A DNA stretch of 64,000 nt from Candidatus Williamhamiltonella defendens (GTDB lineage Bacteria > Pseudomonadota > Gammaproteobacteria > Enterobacterales > Enterobacteriaceae), in NCBI RefSeq assembly GCF_900699045.1, contig NZ_CAADHL010000001.1, positions 186,001 to 250,000 on the forward strand. The letters are read 5' to 3'. Positions within the stretch are counted from its first letter, which is position 1, and each line of letters starts with the position of its first letter. The notes under the pieces were generated by a model. That model was not told the DNA's origin. It saw only the letters and a list, made by a program, of their open reading frames with translations, and ran no database searches. Position numbers and translations under genes: made by a program. Below, one piece after another: positions 10,887 to 21,798 of the stretch.

Positions 10887-10960
10887 TAGGGCATAGCCAA
10901 GTGGTAGGCACCGGGTTTTGATCCCGGCATTCCCAGGTTCGAATCCTGGTACCCCAGCCA
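10887..10960 (+). pseudogene. decaying second tRNA-Gln (TTG)
   Basis: This 74-base sequence is identical to the upstream tRNA-Gln from the anticodon arm to the CCA end. Its 5' acceptor strand reads TAGGGCA instead of TGGGGTA, leaving A:C and C:A mismatches at pairs 2 and 6. One A of the D loop is missing. It corresponds in position to glnW of E. coli. It may be a recent duplicate, or a second gene homogenised with the first and now failing. Confidence 0.8.
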
Positions 10961-11657
10961 TCATAATCAATCGTTTATCTGATTCCCATGCTTTCCCTTT
11001 ATAGAGCAGAGACCTTGGACACTTTAAAATACATTCATGGCCGAACCCTTCAAGCTTTAGCGCGTAAAATGCTTTACTCACAAGCATTATAAAAAAATGC
11101 CATACGGTCAATTCAGTATTTTTTAAAAACGAATGTTTAACTTTTTCAATGCTCTAGCCACTTCAATTTTTAGTGCCACGAATGGTTATCGTTAAAGTGC
11201 CACAAGGCTATTAAATGAAATTCTGTTGACTCGTGCCTACTCGCTCACATGGATAAAATGTTGTAAAAGAGGTCTCACTGAAGACATTTCAAAAAACTTG
11301 ATAAATAAAAAATTCAATAAATCAATGCGTTATCTGTATGTGAAGTTTTTTCAAATCAAATCGTTCTGAGTGAATAGGCGCTTCCCTCGACTGAGGACCT
11401 GTACATCGTTATAATGAATCGTGACAAAATTAGCGGGTCTAAAAATCCCTTGTGTTATCTTTTTCTATATATCATAGAGCATATGACCGGTTTCATTCGT
11501 AATCTTTATGATTTATGTATGTACACAGAAAAATAAATGAGTTTAATTAATAAAATCTTGTATTAGTGTTTTCAGTCTCAACTGCTTGATGAACATATTG
11601 CCTTGTTTATACGTTGACCTGAGAGAAAATTTTAAAAAATCTGTATTGAGGTAAAAA
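10961..11657. other. spacer before tig
   Basis: About 700 bases in which I recognise no gene. In E. coli bolA and yajG precede tig, but I could not trace either convincingly. Promoter elements for tig probably lie in the last 150 bases, but no clear hexamer pair stands out. Confidence 0.4.
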
Positions 11658-12980
11658 ATGCAATTTTTGGTTGAAACAACAGAAGATCTTAAAAAACGAG
11701 CAATAATCACATTATTTTCTGATGATATCGAAAAAGCCATTAAAGATAAGGTAGTTCAAATGGCTAAAACAGCAAAAATGGACGGCTTTCGTAAAGGAAA
11801 GGTCCCTATCAACTTGATTGAACAACGTTATGGTGAATCTATTCAACAAGATATTTTGATCGATTTTATGCAAGATCATTTTTCAAAAATCATTCTTCAA
11901 GAAAAGCTTATCCTCGCTTGCAGACCTCAATATTTACCAGGAAAATATATAAAAAATGAAAATTACACTTATTCAGTGGAATTTGAAGTGTATCCAGTGA
12001 TCAAACTTAAATCTTTAGAATTAATTGAAGTAGAAAAACCTATAGTGTCACTCACCGATGATGATATTGATAACATGTTAGAAAAATTACGCCACCAAAA
12101 AAAAACTTGGCAAGAAATCCCGGATCTCCCTGCTGAAATTGGAGATCGCGTGACCTTTGACTTTACTGGCTCTATTGACGGAGAAAAATTTGAAGGCGGT
12201 ACTGCTTCTGACTTTGTCATGAACCTCGGTGAAGGAAATCTGTTCCCGGGTTTTGAAGATGGTATTGTAGGTCATAAAATGAGCGAAGAATTTAATATCA
12301 CATTAACTTTCCCTGATGAGTATCACAGTGATCCTTTAAAAGGAAAAGAAAGCGAATTTTTAATTCATCTAAAAAAAATCGAAAAATTTCAATTACCTGA
12401 AATTAATGAAGAATTTATCAAAAATTTTGATTTACCTGAGGAATCCTCCATAGAGGCTTTACGTGCTGAAATACGTAAAAACATGCAAAGAGAACTCACA
12501 AAATCCATTCGCAAAAGAATTAAAGAACAAACTATTACAAGCTTATGCAGTTTAAATAAAACAAAAGTACCTCTTTCTTTAATAGAAGAAGAAATTGATG
12601 CCTTACGCACAAAAGCTGCATCTTATCGCGATACAAAAGACATCATAAAAGAGCTTCCTCACTCTGTATTTGCTAAAAAGGCAGAAAGTCTGGTGCTTGC
12701 AAGACTGTTATTAACTGAAGTCATCGATCAAAACAAGTTAACGGTTGATGAAAATAAGGTCCAAGTTTTTCTTGAAGAAATCGCCGAGGCTTATAAAAAC
12801 CCTAAGGAAACAATGGAATTTTATAAAAATAATAAAAAGTTAATGAATAATATATGCAATCTTGCCTTGGAAGAAGAAGCCATTCAAGTGCTTTTAAAAA
12901 AAGCTAAAATCACGGAAAAACTAATCTCATTTAGTGAGTTTATGAAGCAAATCCATGAGACTGATACGGCTAACGATTGA
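11658..12980 (+). CDS. tig: trigger factor
   Basis: Trigger factor is the ribosome-bound chaperone and peptidyl-prolyl isomerase that meets nascent chains at the exit tunnel. The 440-residue protein is full length: a ribosome-binding domain with the loop GFRKGKVP (residues 43-50), the FKBP-type domain around residues 160-245 (GDRVTFDFTGSIDG, FPGFEDGIVG, TFPDEYH), and the helical C-terminal arms. The start follows a GAGG box 6 bases upstream. It heads the conserved tig-clpP-clpX-lon-ppiD block. The sequence is Lys/Asn/Ile rich, as expected from AT bias, but the motifs are clean. Confidence 0.97.
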   Translation: MQFLVETTEDLKKRAIITLFSDDIEKAIKDKVVQMAKTAKMDGFRKGKVPINLIEQRYGESIQQDILIDFMQDHFSKIILQEKLILACRPQYLPGKYIKNENYTYSVEFEVYPVIKLKSLELIEVEKPIVSLTDDDIDNMLEKLRHQKKTWQEIPDLPAEIGDRVTFDFTGSIDGEKFEGGTASDFVMNLGEGNLFPGFEDGIVGHKMSEEFNITLTFPDEYHSDPLKGKESEFLIHLKKIEKFQLPEINEEFIKNFDLPEESSIEALRAEIRKNMQRELTKSIRKRIKEQTITSLCSLNKTKVPLSLIEEEIDALRTKAASYRDTKDIIKELPHSVFAKKAESLVLARLLLTEVIDQNKLTVDENKVQVFLEEIAEAYKNPKETMEFYKNNKKLMNNICNLALEEEAIQVLLKKAKITEKLISFSEFMKQIHETDTAND

Positions 12981-12998
12981 GTCAGTCTCGACTGACTC
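12979..12998 (+). terminator. hairpin after tig
   Basis: A perfect 8-bp stem, GAGTCAGT-CTCG-ACTGACTC, begins within the tig stop codon. No T run follows directly, so it is more likely an attenuator or RNA-stability stem than a strong intrinsic terminator. It separates tig from the clpPX genes. Confidence 0.5.
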
Positions 12999-13127
12999 GC
13001 CTTAGCGTCTTCGATGTTTTAGAGAAAAAATTATTCTTTTTGAATATAAGAAATCAAGCCAGACTATACCAAGAAGTTAATTCTGAACTAAAATTACGCC
13101 GCAAAACACTAATTTTTAGGAGAGGAT

Positions 13128-13784
13128 ATGTCATCTTTTGAGGAACAAAATACACGCTTACCCAGTATGGCTTTGGTGCCTATAGTGGTAGAACAAACTT
13201 CGCGTGGAGAACGGGCGTACGATATCTATTCCCGTATGCTAAAAGAGCGTGTTATTTTTTTAACAGGGCAAGTAGAAGAGCATATGGCGAATCTGATTGT
13301 GGCGCAGATCTTATTCTTAGAAGCAGAAAATCCTGAAAAAGATATTTATTTATACATTAATTCTCCAGGGGGAGTGATTACAGCAGGGATGTCTATTTAT
13401 GACACCATGCAATTTATAACACCTGATGTCAGCACGATCTGTATAGGGCAGGCATGCTCAATGGGGGCCTTTTTATTAGCCTCTGGCGCAAAAGGTAAAC
13501 GTTATTGCTTACCTAATGCCAGAGTAATGATTCATCAGCCACTAGGTAAATTTCAAGGCCAAGCCAGTGATATTGAAATTCATGCAAAAGAAATATTAAA
13601 AGTAAAAAAACGTATGAATGACTTAATGGCAATACATACCAAAAAAACATTAAAGATAATAGAAAAGGATACAGAACGTGATCACTTTTTATCTGCTGAA
13701 GAAGCGAAAAAATATGGACTGGTGGACTGTGTATTAACTGAACGCAAGGATGTTAAAAATTTTAGTAAAAAATATTCTATATGA
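13128..13784 (+). CDS. clpP: ClpP protease subunit
   Basis: ClpP is the serine peptidase tetradecamer that degrades substrates fed by ClpX or ClpA. The catalytic triad falls at Ser111 (GQACSMGAF), His136 (MIHQP) and Asp185 (DTERDHF), the same numbering as E. coli. The N-terminal propeptide and loop [16 protein letters not shown] are present. The usual end (VDSILTHRN) is extended by about ten basic residues to KKYSI, giving 218 rather than 207 residues, probably through loss of the original stop. The start follows AGGAGAGG. Next is clpX, 75 bases on. Confidence 0.97.
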   Translation: MSSFEEQNTRLPSMALVPIVVEQTSRGERAYDIYSRMLKERVIFLTGQVEEHMANLIVAQILFLEAENPEKDIYLYINSPGGVITAGMSIYDTMQFITPDVSTICIGQACSMGAFLLASGAKGKRYCLPNARVMIHQPLGKFQGQASDIEIHAKEILKVKKRMNDLMAIHTKKTLKIIEKDTERDHFLSAEEAKKYGLVDCVLTERKDVKNFSKKYSI

Positions 13785-13859
13785 ATATAAACATAGAGAA
13801 TAATCATTCTATCACTGAAATTTTTGAATGAATAATATGACAAAAGAGGTTTACTGATA

Positions 13860-15125
13860 ATGAGTAAGCGCAAAAGTTCTGGAAAGCTGATTTATTGCTC
13901 TTTTTGCGGGAAAAACCAGCATGAAGTGCACAAATTAATTGCAGGCCCTGCAGTTTATGTTTGTGACGAATGTATTGATTTATGTAACAACATTATTCGT
14001 CAAGAAATGAAAGAAGTTTCTACTACAGAATCAGAGGCTTTACCCACACCTCATCAAATACGTGCCCATTTAGATGACTACGTTATTGGTCAAGAAGCTG
14101 CAAAAAAAGTGTTATCAGTGGCTGTCTACAATCATTATAAAAGGTTAAGTCACTCTATCCCTGATGGTGTTGAACTAGGTAAAAGTAACATTTTACTGAT
14201 TGGTCCAACGGGAAGCGGTAAAACCTTATTAGCAGAAACCTTAGCACGTTTCCTTAACGTTCCCTTTACGATTGCAGATGCCACAGTTTTAACAGAAGCA
14301 GGTTATGTAGGAGAAGATGTTGAAAATATTATTCAAAAACTGCTACAAAAATGTAACTACGATGTTCAAAAAGCACAGCTGGGTATCATATATATTGATG
14401 AAATAGATAAAATTTCACGTAAATCAGATAATCCTTCAATTACTCGAGACGTATCAGGTGAAGGAGTACAACAGGCATTACTGAAACTCATTGAAGGAAC
14501 AATCGCATCTGTACCTCCTCAAGGTGGCCGTAAGCATCCGCAGCAAGAATTCTTACAGGTTGACACTTCAAAAATTTTATTTATATGTGGAGGCGCCTTT
14601 GCCGATCTTAGCAAGGTAATTGAACAGCGGCTCAATACAGGTACTGGCATTGGTTTTAACGCTACAGTTAAAGGGGCCTGTGAAAAAATAAATGAAGATA
14701 AAATCTTGTCTCAGGTTCAGACCGAAGACTTAGTAAAATTTGGCTTAATCCCTGAGTTTATAGGGCGATTACCTGTTATTGCTGTATTAGATCAACTAAA
14801 TGAAGAGGCTTTAATCCAAATTTTGAAAGCGCCTAAAAATGCACTGACAAAACAATATCAGGCTTTGTTTCACCTTGAGGGGGTTGAGCTTGAATTTCAT
14901 GAGAATGCTTTAAAGGCAATTGCCAAAAAATCCATGGTTCGCAAAACAGGGGCTCGTGGTTTAAGATCTATTGTTGAAAACACTTTGTTGGATACCATGT
15001 ATGATTTACCATCCACAGAAAATGTTTCTAAAGTAGTGGTCAATGAATCTGTGATTATTGGCCAGTCCGTTCCCTTAATGATTTTCGAGCAAAATGAGAC
15101 ACAAATTTCAAAAAAAAATAATTAA
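13860..15125 (+). CDS. clpX: ClpX unfoldase subunit
   Basis: ClpX is the AAA+ ring that unfolds tagged substrates and threads them into ClpP. The zinc-binding domain has Cys13, Cys16, Cys35 and Cys38. Walker A GPTGSGKT is at residues 115-122, the pore loop GYVG at 148-151, Walker B IIYIDEID near 176-183, the RKH loop follows, and the sensor-2 arginine motif GARGLRSI is near 367. The 421 residues match the family. The start has an AGAGG box. With clpP and lon intact, the main cytosolic proteolysis is retained. Confidence 0.97.
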   Translation: MSKRKSSGKLIYCSFCGKNQHEVHKLIAGPAVYVCDECIDLCNNIIRQEMKEVSTTESEALPTPHQIRAHLDDYVIGQEAAKKVLSVAVYNHYKRLSHSIPDGVELGKSNILLIGPTGSGKTLLAETLARFLNVPFTIADATVLTEAGYVGEDVENIIQKLLQKCNYDVQKAQLGIIYIDEIDKISRKSDNPSITRDVSGEGVQQALLKLIEGTIASVPPQGGRKHPQQEFLQVDTSKILFICGGAFADLSKVIEQRLNTGTGIGFNATVKGACEKINEDKILSQVQTEDLVKFGLIPEFIGRLPVIAVLDQLNEEALIQILKAPKNALTKQYQALFHLEGVELEFHENALKAIAKKSMVRKTGARGLRSIVENTLLDTMYDLPSTENVSKVVVNESVIIGQSVPLMIFEQNETQISKKNN

Positions 15126-15409
15126 CGAAAATATATCGAAATTATTTTTCAAGTTTCATAAAAAATGCAAAATGGATTATCACTGCTAAAAATAAAAGCC
15201 CTGCTTTCAGTCATAGACTTTTTTAAAACCGTAGTGATGACTGTGAATTCAAAACGAAGGAGCGTCCGGCCGGCTTGTGCTCATAGAAGTCAATGAAGGA
15301 AATGCTCAGAAGACTTTAGTGTATAAAAAACGAGCACCTAATAAATCACAATCTAGTAGGCTTTTAAAAAGGTCTAATTAAACAAAGATAAAACTATAGA
15401 GAGACCTTC

Positions 15410-17815
15410 ATGAACCTTAAGCGTGCTGAACGCGTACAAATTCCCGTCTTACCACTGCGTGATGTTGTTGTTTTTCCTCACATGGTGATCCCATTATTTA
15501 TTGGTCGAGAAAAATCCATACGATGCCTAAAAGCAGGAATGGATTATGGTAAAAAATTGTTGCTTGTCGCTCAAAAAGAAGCAGCTGCTGATGAACCTTG
15601 CATGGATGATTTATTTTCTGTAGGCACTGTGGCTTCCATTTTGCAAATACTGAAGTTGCCTGATGGCACAGTAAAAATTTTAGTAGAAGGACTCAAGCGT
15701 GCACGTATAACAGCTTTATGTGAGGATTCAGGTTACTTCTCAGCTGAATTTGAATACATTAATCCAAAAGTCATAGAAAAGATTGAGCAGGAAGTATCCG
15801 TACGAGCTCTGATAAGTCAATTTGAGGTGTACGTTAAATTAAATAAAAAAATTCCATCCGAAGTATTGACTTCTTTAAGCCTTATTAATGATGCGGAACG
15901 TCTCTCAGACATGATTGCCGCTCATATTGCATCAAAATTAAATGAGAAACAAAATATTTTAGAAATTCCAGATCTCACTGAGCGTTTTACACAGCTGATG
16001 AATATCATGGCATCAGAAATAGATTTATTACAGATAGAAAAACGCATTCGTGGGCGTGTAAAAAAACAGATGGAAAAAAGCCAGCGCGAATATTATCTAA
16101 ATGAACAAATGAAAGCCATTCAGAAAGAAATAGGCGAAATGGACAATATTCCTGACGAATATGAGATGCTAAAACGTAAAATTGAAGCCGCAAAAATTCC
16201 CAAAGAAGCACGTGAAAAAACAGAATCTGAACTGAAAAAATTAAAAATGATGCCTCCTATGTCTTCGGAAGCCACCGTTGTACGTGGTTACATTGATTGG
16301 ATGCTACAAGTTCCTTGGCACAACCGCAACAAAGTTAAAAAAGATTTAATAAAGGCACAGGCAGTGCTAGATACCGAACATTATGGTTTAAAAAGAGTTA
16401 AAGACCGCATTCTTGAGTATCTTGCGGTACAAAGTAGAATCAGTAAAATTAAAGGCCCCATTCTATGTTTAGTGGGTCCTCCTGGAGTCGGCAAAACTTC
16501 ATTGGGCCGATCTATTGCTCATGCAACGGGCCGTGAATATGTTCGAATGGCACTTGGAGGAGTACGCGATGAAGCTGAAATACGAGGACATAGGCGCACT
16601 TATATTGGTTCTATGCCAGGTAAACTGATTCAAAAAATGGCAAAAGTAAAAGTAAAAAATCCCCTGTTTTTATTAGATGAAATTGATAAAATGGAGACAG
16701 ATATGCGTGGAGATCCTGCCTCTGCGCTATTGGAAGTACTAGATTCAGAGCAAAACGTTGCTTTTAATGATCATTATCTAGAAGTAGATTATGATCTTTC
16801 TGATGTTATGTTTGTCGCCACATCTAATTCATTAAATATCCCTTCACCACTACTAGATCGTATGGAAGTCATTCGCCTTTCAGGTTATACAGAAGACGAA
16901 AAATTCAATATTGCAAAACAGCATTTATTATCAAAACAATTTGAGCGTAATGCTATTAAAAAAAATGAGCTCAACATTGAAGATGGCGCAATTCTCGGCA
17001 TCATTCGTTATTACACGAGGGAAGCAGGTGTACGAAATTTAGAGCGTGAAATATCTAAAATTTGTCGAAAGGCCGTAAAAATTTTATTAATGCAAAAAAA
17101 AATAAAGCACATTGATATTAATAAAAATAATTTAAAAGATTTTCTTGGTGTTCAACGGTTTGATTATGGTCGTGCTGATTCAGAAAACAGAATCGGTCAA
17201 GTCACAGGATTAGCTTGGACAGAGGTAGGTGGCGACTTACTGACAATAGAGGCCGCTTCTCTTCCAGGAAGGGGTAAACTGCTTTATACCGGATCCCTCG
17301 GTAAAGTGATGCAAGAATCTATTCAAGCTGCTTTAACTGTCGTACGCTCTCTTGCCGGAAAACTCGGTATTGCAAGCGATTTTCATGAAAATCGCGACCT
17401 TCACGTACATGTACCAGAAGGAGCTACTCCAAAAGATGGTCCCAGCGCGGGTATTGCAACCTGTACTGCTTTAGTCTCTTGTTTAACTGGTAACCCTATA
17501 AAAGCGAATGTTGCTATGACAGGTGAAATTACTTTACGTGGTTTAATATTACCTATTGGTGGCTTAAAAGAAAAATTACTGGCGGCTCACAGAGGCAATA
17601 TTAAAATCGTTTTAATCCCCGATGAAAATAAACGTGATTTAGAAGAAATACCTGAAAACATCATTTCTGATCTTGAAATTCATCCTGTCAAATCTATTAA
17701 TGATGTTTTAACATTAGCTTTGCAAAAGGCACCTTTTTCTGCTTCTTCTACTTCGAGTGAAGTAACAGTTAATAAAACTAAAGTTTTAAAAACTAAATCT
17801 GCATATAAAGCATGA
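15410..17815 (+). CDS. lon: Lon protease
   Basis: Lon is the ATP-dependent serine protease that removes damaged and regulatory proteins. The 801 residues carry an N-terminal substrate domain (LPLRDVVVFPHMVIPLF), a coiled region, AAA+ motifs GPPGVGKT (about 360) and LFLLDEIDKM, and the peptidase with the Ser-Lys dyad in PKDGPSAGIA (about 680) and LRGLILPIGGLKEKLLAA (about 723). A GAGAGACC box precedes the ATG. I could not find a clear sigma-32 promoter in the 284-base clpX-lon gap, although E. coli lon is heat-inducible. The tail beyond the usual end is about 17 residues longer than in E. coli. Confidence 0.97.
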   Translation: MNLKRAERVQIPVLPLRDVVVFPHMVIPLFIGREKSIRCLKAGMDYGKKLLLVAQKEAAADEPCMDDLFSVGTVASILQILKLPDGTVKILVEGLKRARITALCEDSGYFSAEFEYINPKVIEKIEQEVSVRALISQFEVYVKLNKKIPSEVLTSLSLINDAERLSDMIAAHIASKLNEKQNILEIPDLTERFTQLMNIMASEIDLLQIEKRIRGRVKKQMEKSQREYYLNEQMKAIQKEIGEMDNIPDEYEMLKRKIEAAKIPKEAREKTESELKKLKMMPPMSSEATVVRGYIDWMLQVPWHNRNKVKKDLIKAQAVLDTEHYGLKRVKDRILEYLAVQSRISKIKGPILCLVGPPGVGKTSLGRSIAHATGREYVRMALGGVRDEAEIRGHRRTYIGSMPGKLIQKMAKVKVKNPLFLLDEIDKMETDMRGDPASALLEVLDSEQNVAFNDHYLEVDYDLSDVMFVATSNSLNIPSPLLDRMEVIRLSGYTEDEKFNIAKQHLLSKQFERNAIKKNELNIEDGAILGIIRYYTREAGVRNLEREISKICRKAVKILLMQKKIKHIDINKNNLKDFLGVQRFDYGRADSENRIGQVTGLAWTEVGGDLLTIEAASLPGRGKLLYTGSLGKVMQESIQAALTVVRSLAGKLGIASDFHENRDLHVHVPEGATPKDGPSAGIATCTALVSCLTGNPIKANVAMTGEITLRGLILPIGGLKEKLLAAHRGNIKIVLIPDENKRDLEEIPENIISDLEIHPVKSINDVLTLALQKAPFSASSTSSEVTVNKTKVLKTKSAYKA

Positions 17816-17926
17816 AATTTAAAATCACAACAAGAGTAGATACGTCAGTCACATTCGCTCCACGTTGGGAAGTCATATTTTTGACCGTTCCGGCGATTTT
17901 TTTATTTTACAGTGGGTGGCATCCAT

Positions 17927-19801
17927 ATGATGGAATCTTTTCAAACGTCTACTAAAAACCTTACCTTAAAAATTATATTATTTTTTATCGTGTTATCTTT
18001 CATTACAGGTGGTTTGGGTAGTTACTTCATAGGGAAAACGACTGATTATGTTGCTAAAGTAAATGGTGAAAAAATAAGTCTGACACAATTAGAACAGGCT
18101 CTACAAAACGAACGTCAGAGCTTACAACAACAGTTAGGAGAACATTTTTTAGTCTTGGCTGACAATAAAGACTATATGAGACAACTACGTAAAAAGGTGA
18201 TTGATCAATTAATTAATCATATTTTGATTGTTCAATACACTCACCATCTTGGTTTAAAGATCGATGATGAGCATGTCAAAGACACGATTAGAAAAATCTC
18301 TTATTTTCAAACAGAAAATCAATTTGATAATAAAAAATATCTCAATTTAATTAATAATATGGGATATACCCCTGATGAATTCGCTGAATTACAGCGCCAA
18401 CAACTTATTAACGACCAGTTACTACAGGTATTTGGAAACAGCGAGTTTGTTTTACCCAATGAAATCAAAAGAATCTCAGCTTTACTTTTACAAAAACGTC
18501 ACGTGAGAATGGCTACCTTAAATCTCAATACATTTCAAAATCGCCAACAAGTGACAGATGAGGAGATAAAAGATTATTACGATAAAAACAAAAATACTTT
18601 TACTAATCCGGAGCAAATCAAAGTCAGCTTTATTATTATGGATGCTGAAAGTATGGAAAATAAAATAACCGTCAATAAATTAGAAATAAAAAACTTTTAT
18701 GAGCAACATTCAGCAGAATTCATTCAACCCAATCTTAAAAATTATAGTGTTATTCAACTTAAAACAAAAAAAGAGGCTTACACCACTTTAGATCAATTAA
18801 AAAAAGGAGCGATTTTTTCTGACCTAGCTAAAAATAAATCAATAGACAGTCTTTCACGCAAACAAGGGGGGCAATTAGGCTGGCTCGAACCAGATACTAC
18901 TGTTGACGAAATTAAACAGGCTCATTTAACAGAAAAAGGACAACTTTCTGATGTCATCGAATCCTCTACTGGTTATTTTATCTTTCGTTTAAACGATATA
19001 AAACCTTCTTATGTTAAACCTTTATCTATTGTTCGTAATCAATTGATTAAAAAGATTAAACAAGAAAAAGCCATACGAGCATATTATGTTTTGCAAAAAA
19101 TCACTGAAAAGATGTTCAACGAACATAAATCATTAGCCTCTGTAGAGGCGGTCTCTGGGTTAAAAGCGCAGCATACCGCTTTTTTTGGCCGTAATGATGT
19201 TCCATCTGAACTTAATATTCAACCAGTTATAAAAGCAATTTTTGATAGTGATTGGGTTGCTAAAAAAACTCAGACTGCTGGTGATGCTGAAATAATTAAT
19301 CTTGATGGTAATCGAGCGGTAATCATTCGTGTTGATGAACATAAACCTAAACGTATTGAACATTTAGAAAAAGTCCGAGATAAAGTGCAAAAACAGATCC
19401 GAGCTCAAAAAGCACAAAAACAAATTCTAATTGAAGGTGAAAAATTTTTAACGGCTTTAAAAGAAGGTAAAGGAAAGTCAGAGATGAAATCAGCAGGCTT
19501 AAGTTTTAGTGAAGAAAAATCACTTTCTTATAATTCAGATCATAATGCACTTATTGAATCTATTTTTGCATTAAACTTGCCAACAAAAAACAAACCCGTA
19601 TATGGTTTTAGCTTCGATCAACATAATAATGGTGTATTAATTGAGTTTTTATCTGTCACGGAAGGGGAATTAACGTCGAGTGAAAAACAAAATTTTATAA
19701 GCAACATAAAAGCTAGCTATAATATAGCTAACATAGAGGCCTTAGTAAAAAATTTACGTAGAGAGGCAGACATTCAAATACGGTCTTTCGATGACCAATA
19801 A
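17927..19801 (+). CDS. ppiD: PpiD periplasmic chaperone
   Basis: PpiD is an inner-membrane-anchored periplasmic chaperone near the SecYEG exit with SurA-like domains. The protein starts MMESFQTSTKNL like E. coli MMDSLRTAANSL, which favours ATG 17927 over a GTG at 17912. One membrane anchor (about residues 17-37) is followed by the N-terminal SurA_N-like region, one parvulin domain (about 265-355, GGQLGWLEPDT) and C-terminal helices, 624 residues in all, as in the family. It normally follows hupB. Here hupB is missing and only 111 bases separate ppiD from lon. Confidence 0.95.
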   Translation: MMESFQTSTKNLTLKIILFFIVLSFITGGLGSYFIGKTTDYVAKVNGEKISLTQLEQALQNERQSLQQQLGEHFLVLADNKDYMRQLRKKVIDQLINHILIVQYTHHLGLKIDDEHVKDTIRKISYFQTENQFDNKKYLNLINNMGYTPDEFAELQRQQLINDQLLQVFGNSEFVLPNEIKRISALLLQKRHVRMATLNLNTFQNRQQVTDEEIKDYYDKNKNTFTNPEQIKVSFIIMDAESMENKITVNKLEIKNFYEQHSAEFIQPNLKNYSVIQLKTKKEAYTTLDQLKKGAIFSDLAKNKSIDSLSRKQGGQLGWLEPDTTVDEIKQAHLTEKGQLSDVIESSTGYFIFRLNDIKPSYVKPLSIVRNQLIKKIKQEKAIRAYYVLQKITEKMFNEHKSLASVEAVSGLKAQHTAFFGRNDVPSELNIQPVIKAIFDSDWVAKKTQTAGDAEIINLDGNRAVIIRVDEHKPKRIEHLEKVRDKVQKQIRAQKAQKQILIEGEKFLTALKEGKGKSEMKSAGLSFSEEKSLSYNSDHNALIESIFALNLPTKNKPVYGFSFDQHNNGVLIEFLSVTEGELTSSEKQNFISNIKASYNIANIEALVKNLRREADIQIRSFDDQ

Positions 19802-20279
19802 TTGCGATTAATATCGCATTATATTGCAAATATTTGTAACTAAGAAAAATAGTTTTCACAATTTCTCTCATATTTTGAATCAACTGATTGTTGTAAAACA
19901 AGCATCCAGCAAAGTTAAATTTCTTTTAACAACATGGAATATACGATATAAAAAAAGACAAAAAACTACGGCTCGTATTTTTATTACTTGTAACAATCAG
20001 TTCATCGTGGACGGTTAGGGTATTACCTAATTTGACTTATTATTACGATCAAGTGGTGATGTATACTAAATCAGATTTAAAAAATTTTTAGAATAATTGA
20101 ACCCAGTCCATTTTTTCGATTTTCCTCTCACGGTACTTTCAATTTTTATCTTCCTTTTCATAGTATGCTTCGTATAATGTGATTACTATTTTCCTGAGCA
20201 AAGCGCTATTTAAAAATATCATCCGGGTATTTTGCGATGATTTAACTAATAGACCTTCTTTATTACATAAGAAAATTTT
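19802..20279. other. spacer upstream of pykF
   Basis: No gene is recognised. The genes that follow ppiD in E. coli (ybaV, tesC) are not traceable. The distal part holds a likely pykF promoter. I saw no convincing Cra operator, though E. coli pykF has one. Confidence 0.45.
20150..20178 (+). promoter_or_regulatory. candidate pykF promoter
   Basis: A perfect -10 hexamer TATAAT (20173-20178) is preceded at 17 bases by a weak -35 CTTCCT. This would give a leader of about 95 bases before pykF. The -35 is poor, so the assignment rests mainly on the -10. Confidence 0.4.
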
Positions 20280-21692
20280 ATGAAAAAAACTAAAATTGTT
20301 TGCACTATCGGTCCTAGCAGCGAATCAGAAGAGATGTTAGTTCAATTACTTAATGCAGGTATGAACGTCATGCGCCTGAATTTTTCGCATGGTGACCACA
20401 ATGAGCACCTACAACGTATTAAAAATTTGCGAACCGTTCTTAAAAAGACAAATCAAAAAGCGGCGATTTTACTGGATACTAAAGGCCCTGAAATTCGCAC
20501 AAAAGAACTGAAGGGAGGAAAAGAAGTTTCGTTATCTATAGGTCAAACTTTCACGTTTACGACCAATCAAAATATCATCGGTGATGCTTATACTGTGGCG
20601 GTTACTTACCCTGGATTTTCAAATGATTTAAAAGCCGGCGATACCGTGTTAGTTGATGATGGGTTGCTCTCGATGGAGGTAATAGAGACCAAAAAAAATG
20701 CCGTGATCTGTAAGGTACAAAATAATGGGGATTTAGGCGAAAACAAAGGAGTAAATTTACCTGGAATTTCTATTAAATTAAATGCACTAACTGAAAAAGA
20801 TAAAGAAGATTTAATATTTGGTTGTCAACATTCTGTTGATTTCGTCGCCGCTTCTTTTGTTCGAAAAGCGTTTGATGTACTAGAAATACGCGAATTCTTA
20901 AATAAACATAAAGGAGAAGATATTCAAATCATTTCTAAAATTGAAAATGAAGAAGGTCTCAATAACTTCGATGAAATTTTGGCGGTTTCTGATGGCATCA
21001 TGGTCGCTCGTGGCGATTTAGGTGTTGAGATACCCGTCGAAGAAGTGATCTTCGCACAAAAGATGATGATTGAAAAATGTAATCGGGCTCGAAAAGTGGT
21101 CATTACGGCGACTCAAATGCTTGATTCCATGATTAAAAATCCTCGTCCCACTCGTGCTGAAGCAGGCGATGTCGCGAATGCGATTGTAGATGGAACAGAT
21201 GCGGTAATGCTATCGGGTGAAAGTGCCAAAGGAAAATATCCGATAGAATCTGTAAAAATTATGGCCAGTATTTGTAAACGAACCGATCTGGTTATGCAAA
21301 GCCGGATTGATTTTTTGAACGAAAATCAAGAAATCAGAATCACAGAGGCGATTTGTCGGAGTGCTGTAGAAACTGCTGAAAAATTAAATGCTTACTTGAT
21401 TATTGTGGCGACTAGTGGTGGAAAATCCGCAAAATCAGTTCGGAAATATTTTCCACATGCGATGATAATGGCATTAACAACAAATGAAGTGACAGAAAGG
21501 CAGCTGATTTTAACAAAAGGTGTATTTCCTTTTCTAGTTAAAAAAATTAATTCTACAGATGATTTTTATCATATCGGTAAACAAAAGGCACTAGAACAAA
21601 AATTAGCCTGTAAAGGAGATATCGTAGTTATGGTATCCGGAGCACTCGTACCCAGTGGTACAACCAACACGGTTTCTGTTCAAGTATTATAA
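20280..21692 (+). CDS. pykF: pyruvate kinase I
   Basis: Pyruvate kinase converts phosphoenolpyruvate and ADP to pyruvate and ATP, the last step of glycolysis. The 470 residues equal E. coli PykF in length. Motifs include [20 protein letters not shown], the K/Mg site [18 protein letters not shown], the signature [11 protein letters not shown] and [18 protein letters not shown]. PykF rather than PykA is indicated by the start [12 protein letters not shown] and the end [13 protein letters not shown]. It stands alone with its own promoter region, converging on plsC. Confidence 0.97.
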   Translation: MKKTKIVCTIGPSSESEEMLVQLLNAGMNVMRLNFSHGDHNEHLQRIKNLRTVLKKTNQKAAILLDTKGPEIRTKELKGGKEVSLSIGQTFTFTTNQNIIGDAYTVAVTYPGFSNDLKAGDTVLVDDGLLSMEVIETKKNAVICKVQNNGDLGENKGVNLPGISIKLNALTEKDKEDLIFGCQHSVDFVAASFVRKAFDVLEIREFLNKHKGEDIQIISKIENEEGLNNFDEILAVSDGIMVARGDLGVEIPVEEVIFAQKMMIEKCNRARKVVITATQMLDSMIKNPRPTRAEAGDVANAIVDGTDAVMLSGESAKGKYPIESVKIMASICKRTDLVMQSRIDFLNENQEIRITEAICRSAVETAEKLNAYLIIVATSGGKSAKSVRKYFPHAMIMALTTNEVTERQLILTKGVFPFLVKKINSTDDFYHIGKQKALEQKLACKGDIVVMVSGALVPSGTTNTVSVQVL

Positions 21693-21798
21693 AATTTTTT
21701 CTAATATAAAATAGAGGCGAATTTAACGCTAATAAAAATAATGCGATTCATGTGAAAGTTCATCATTGAATTTAAATTTCATATAATTGTTATTAAGT

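Noticed and set aside
10582-11111. Open frames on the minus strand over the tRNA cluster (67 and 131 codons)
   Set aside because: They are antisense to tRNA-Met, -Leu and -Gln. Their repeated GTRIRTWEC/TGFEPVT-like text is the well-known false protein produced by translating tRNA genes.
15180-15260. Inverted repeat CAGTCAT...ATGACTG between clpX and lon
   Set aside because: Seven pairs around a 24-base loop are weak and common by chance. No T run follows.
17912-17926. GTG start for ppiD five codons upstream
   Set aside because: The following MMES aligns with the conserved MMDS start, and the GTG lies inside the likely ribosome-binding region.
20161-20185. Resemblance to a loxP half-site (CTTCGTATAATGT) upstream of pykF
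   Set aside because: There is no inverted second half. The match is explained by a TATAAT promoter element.
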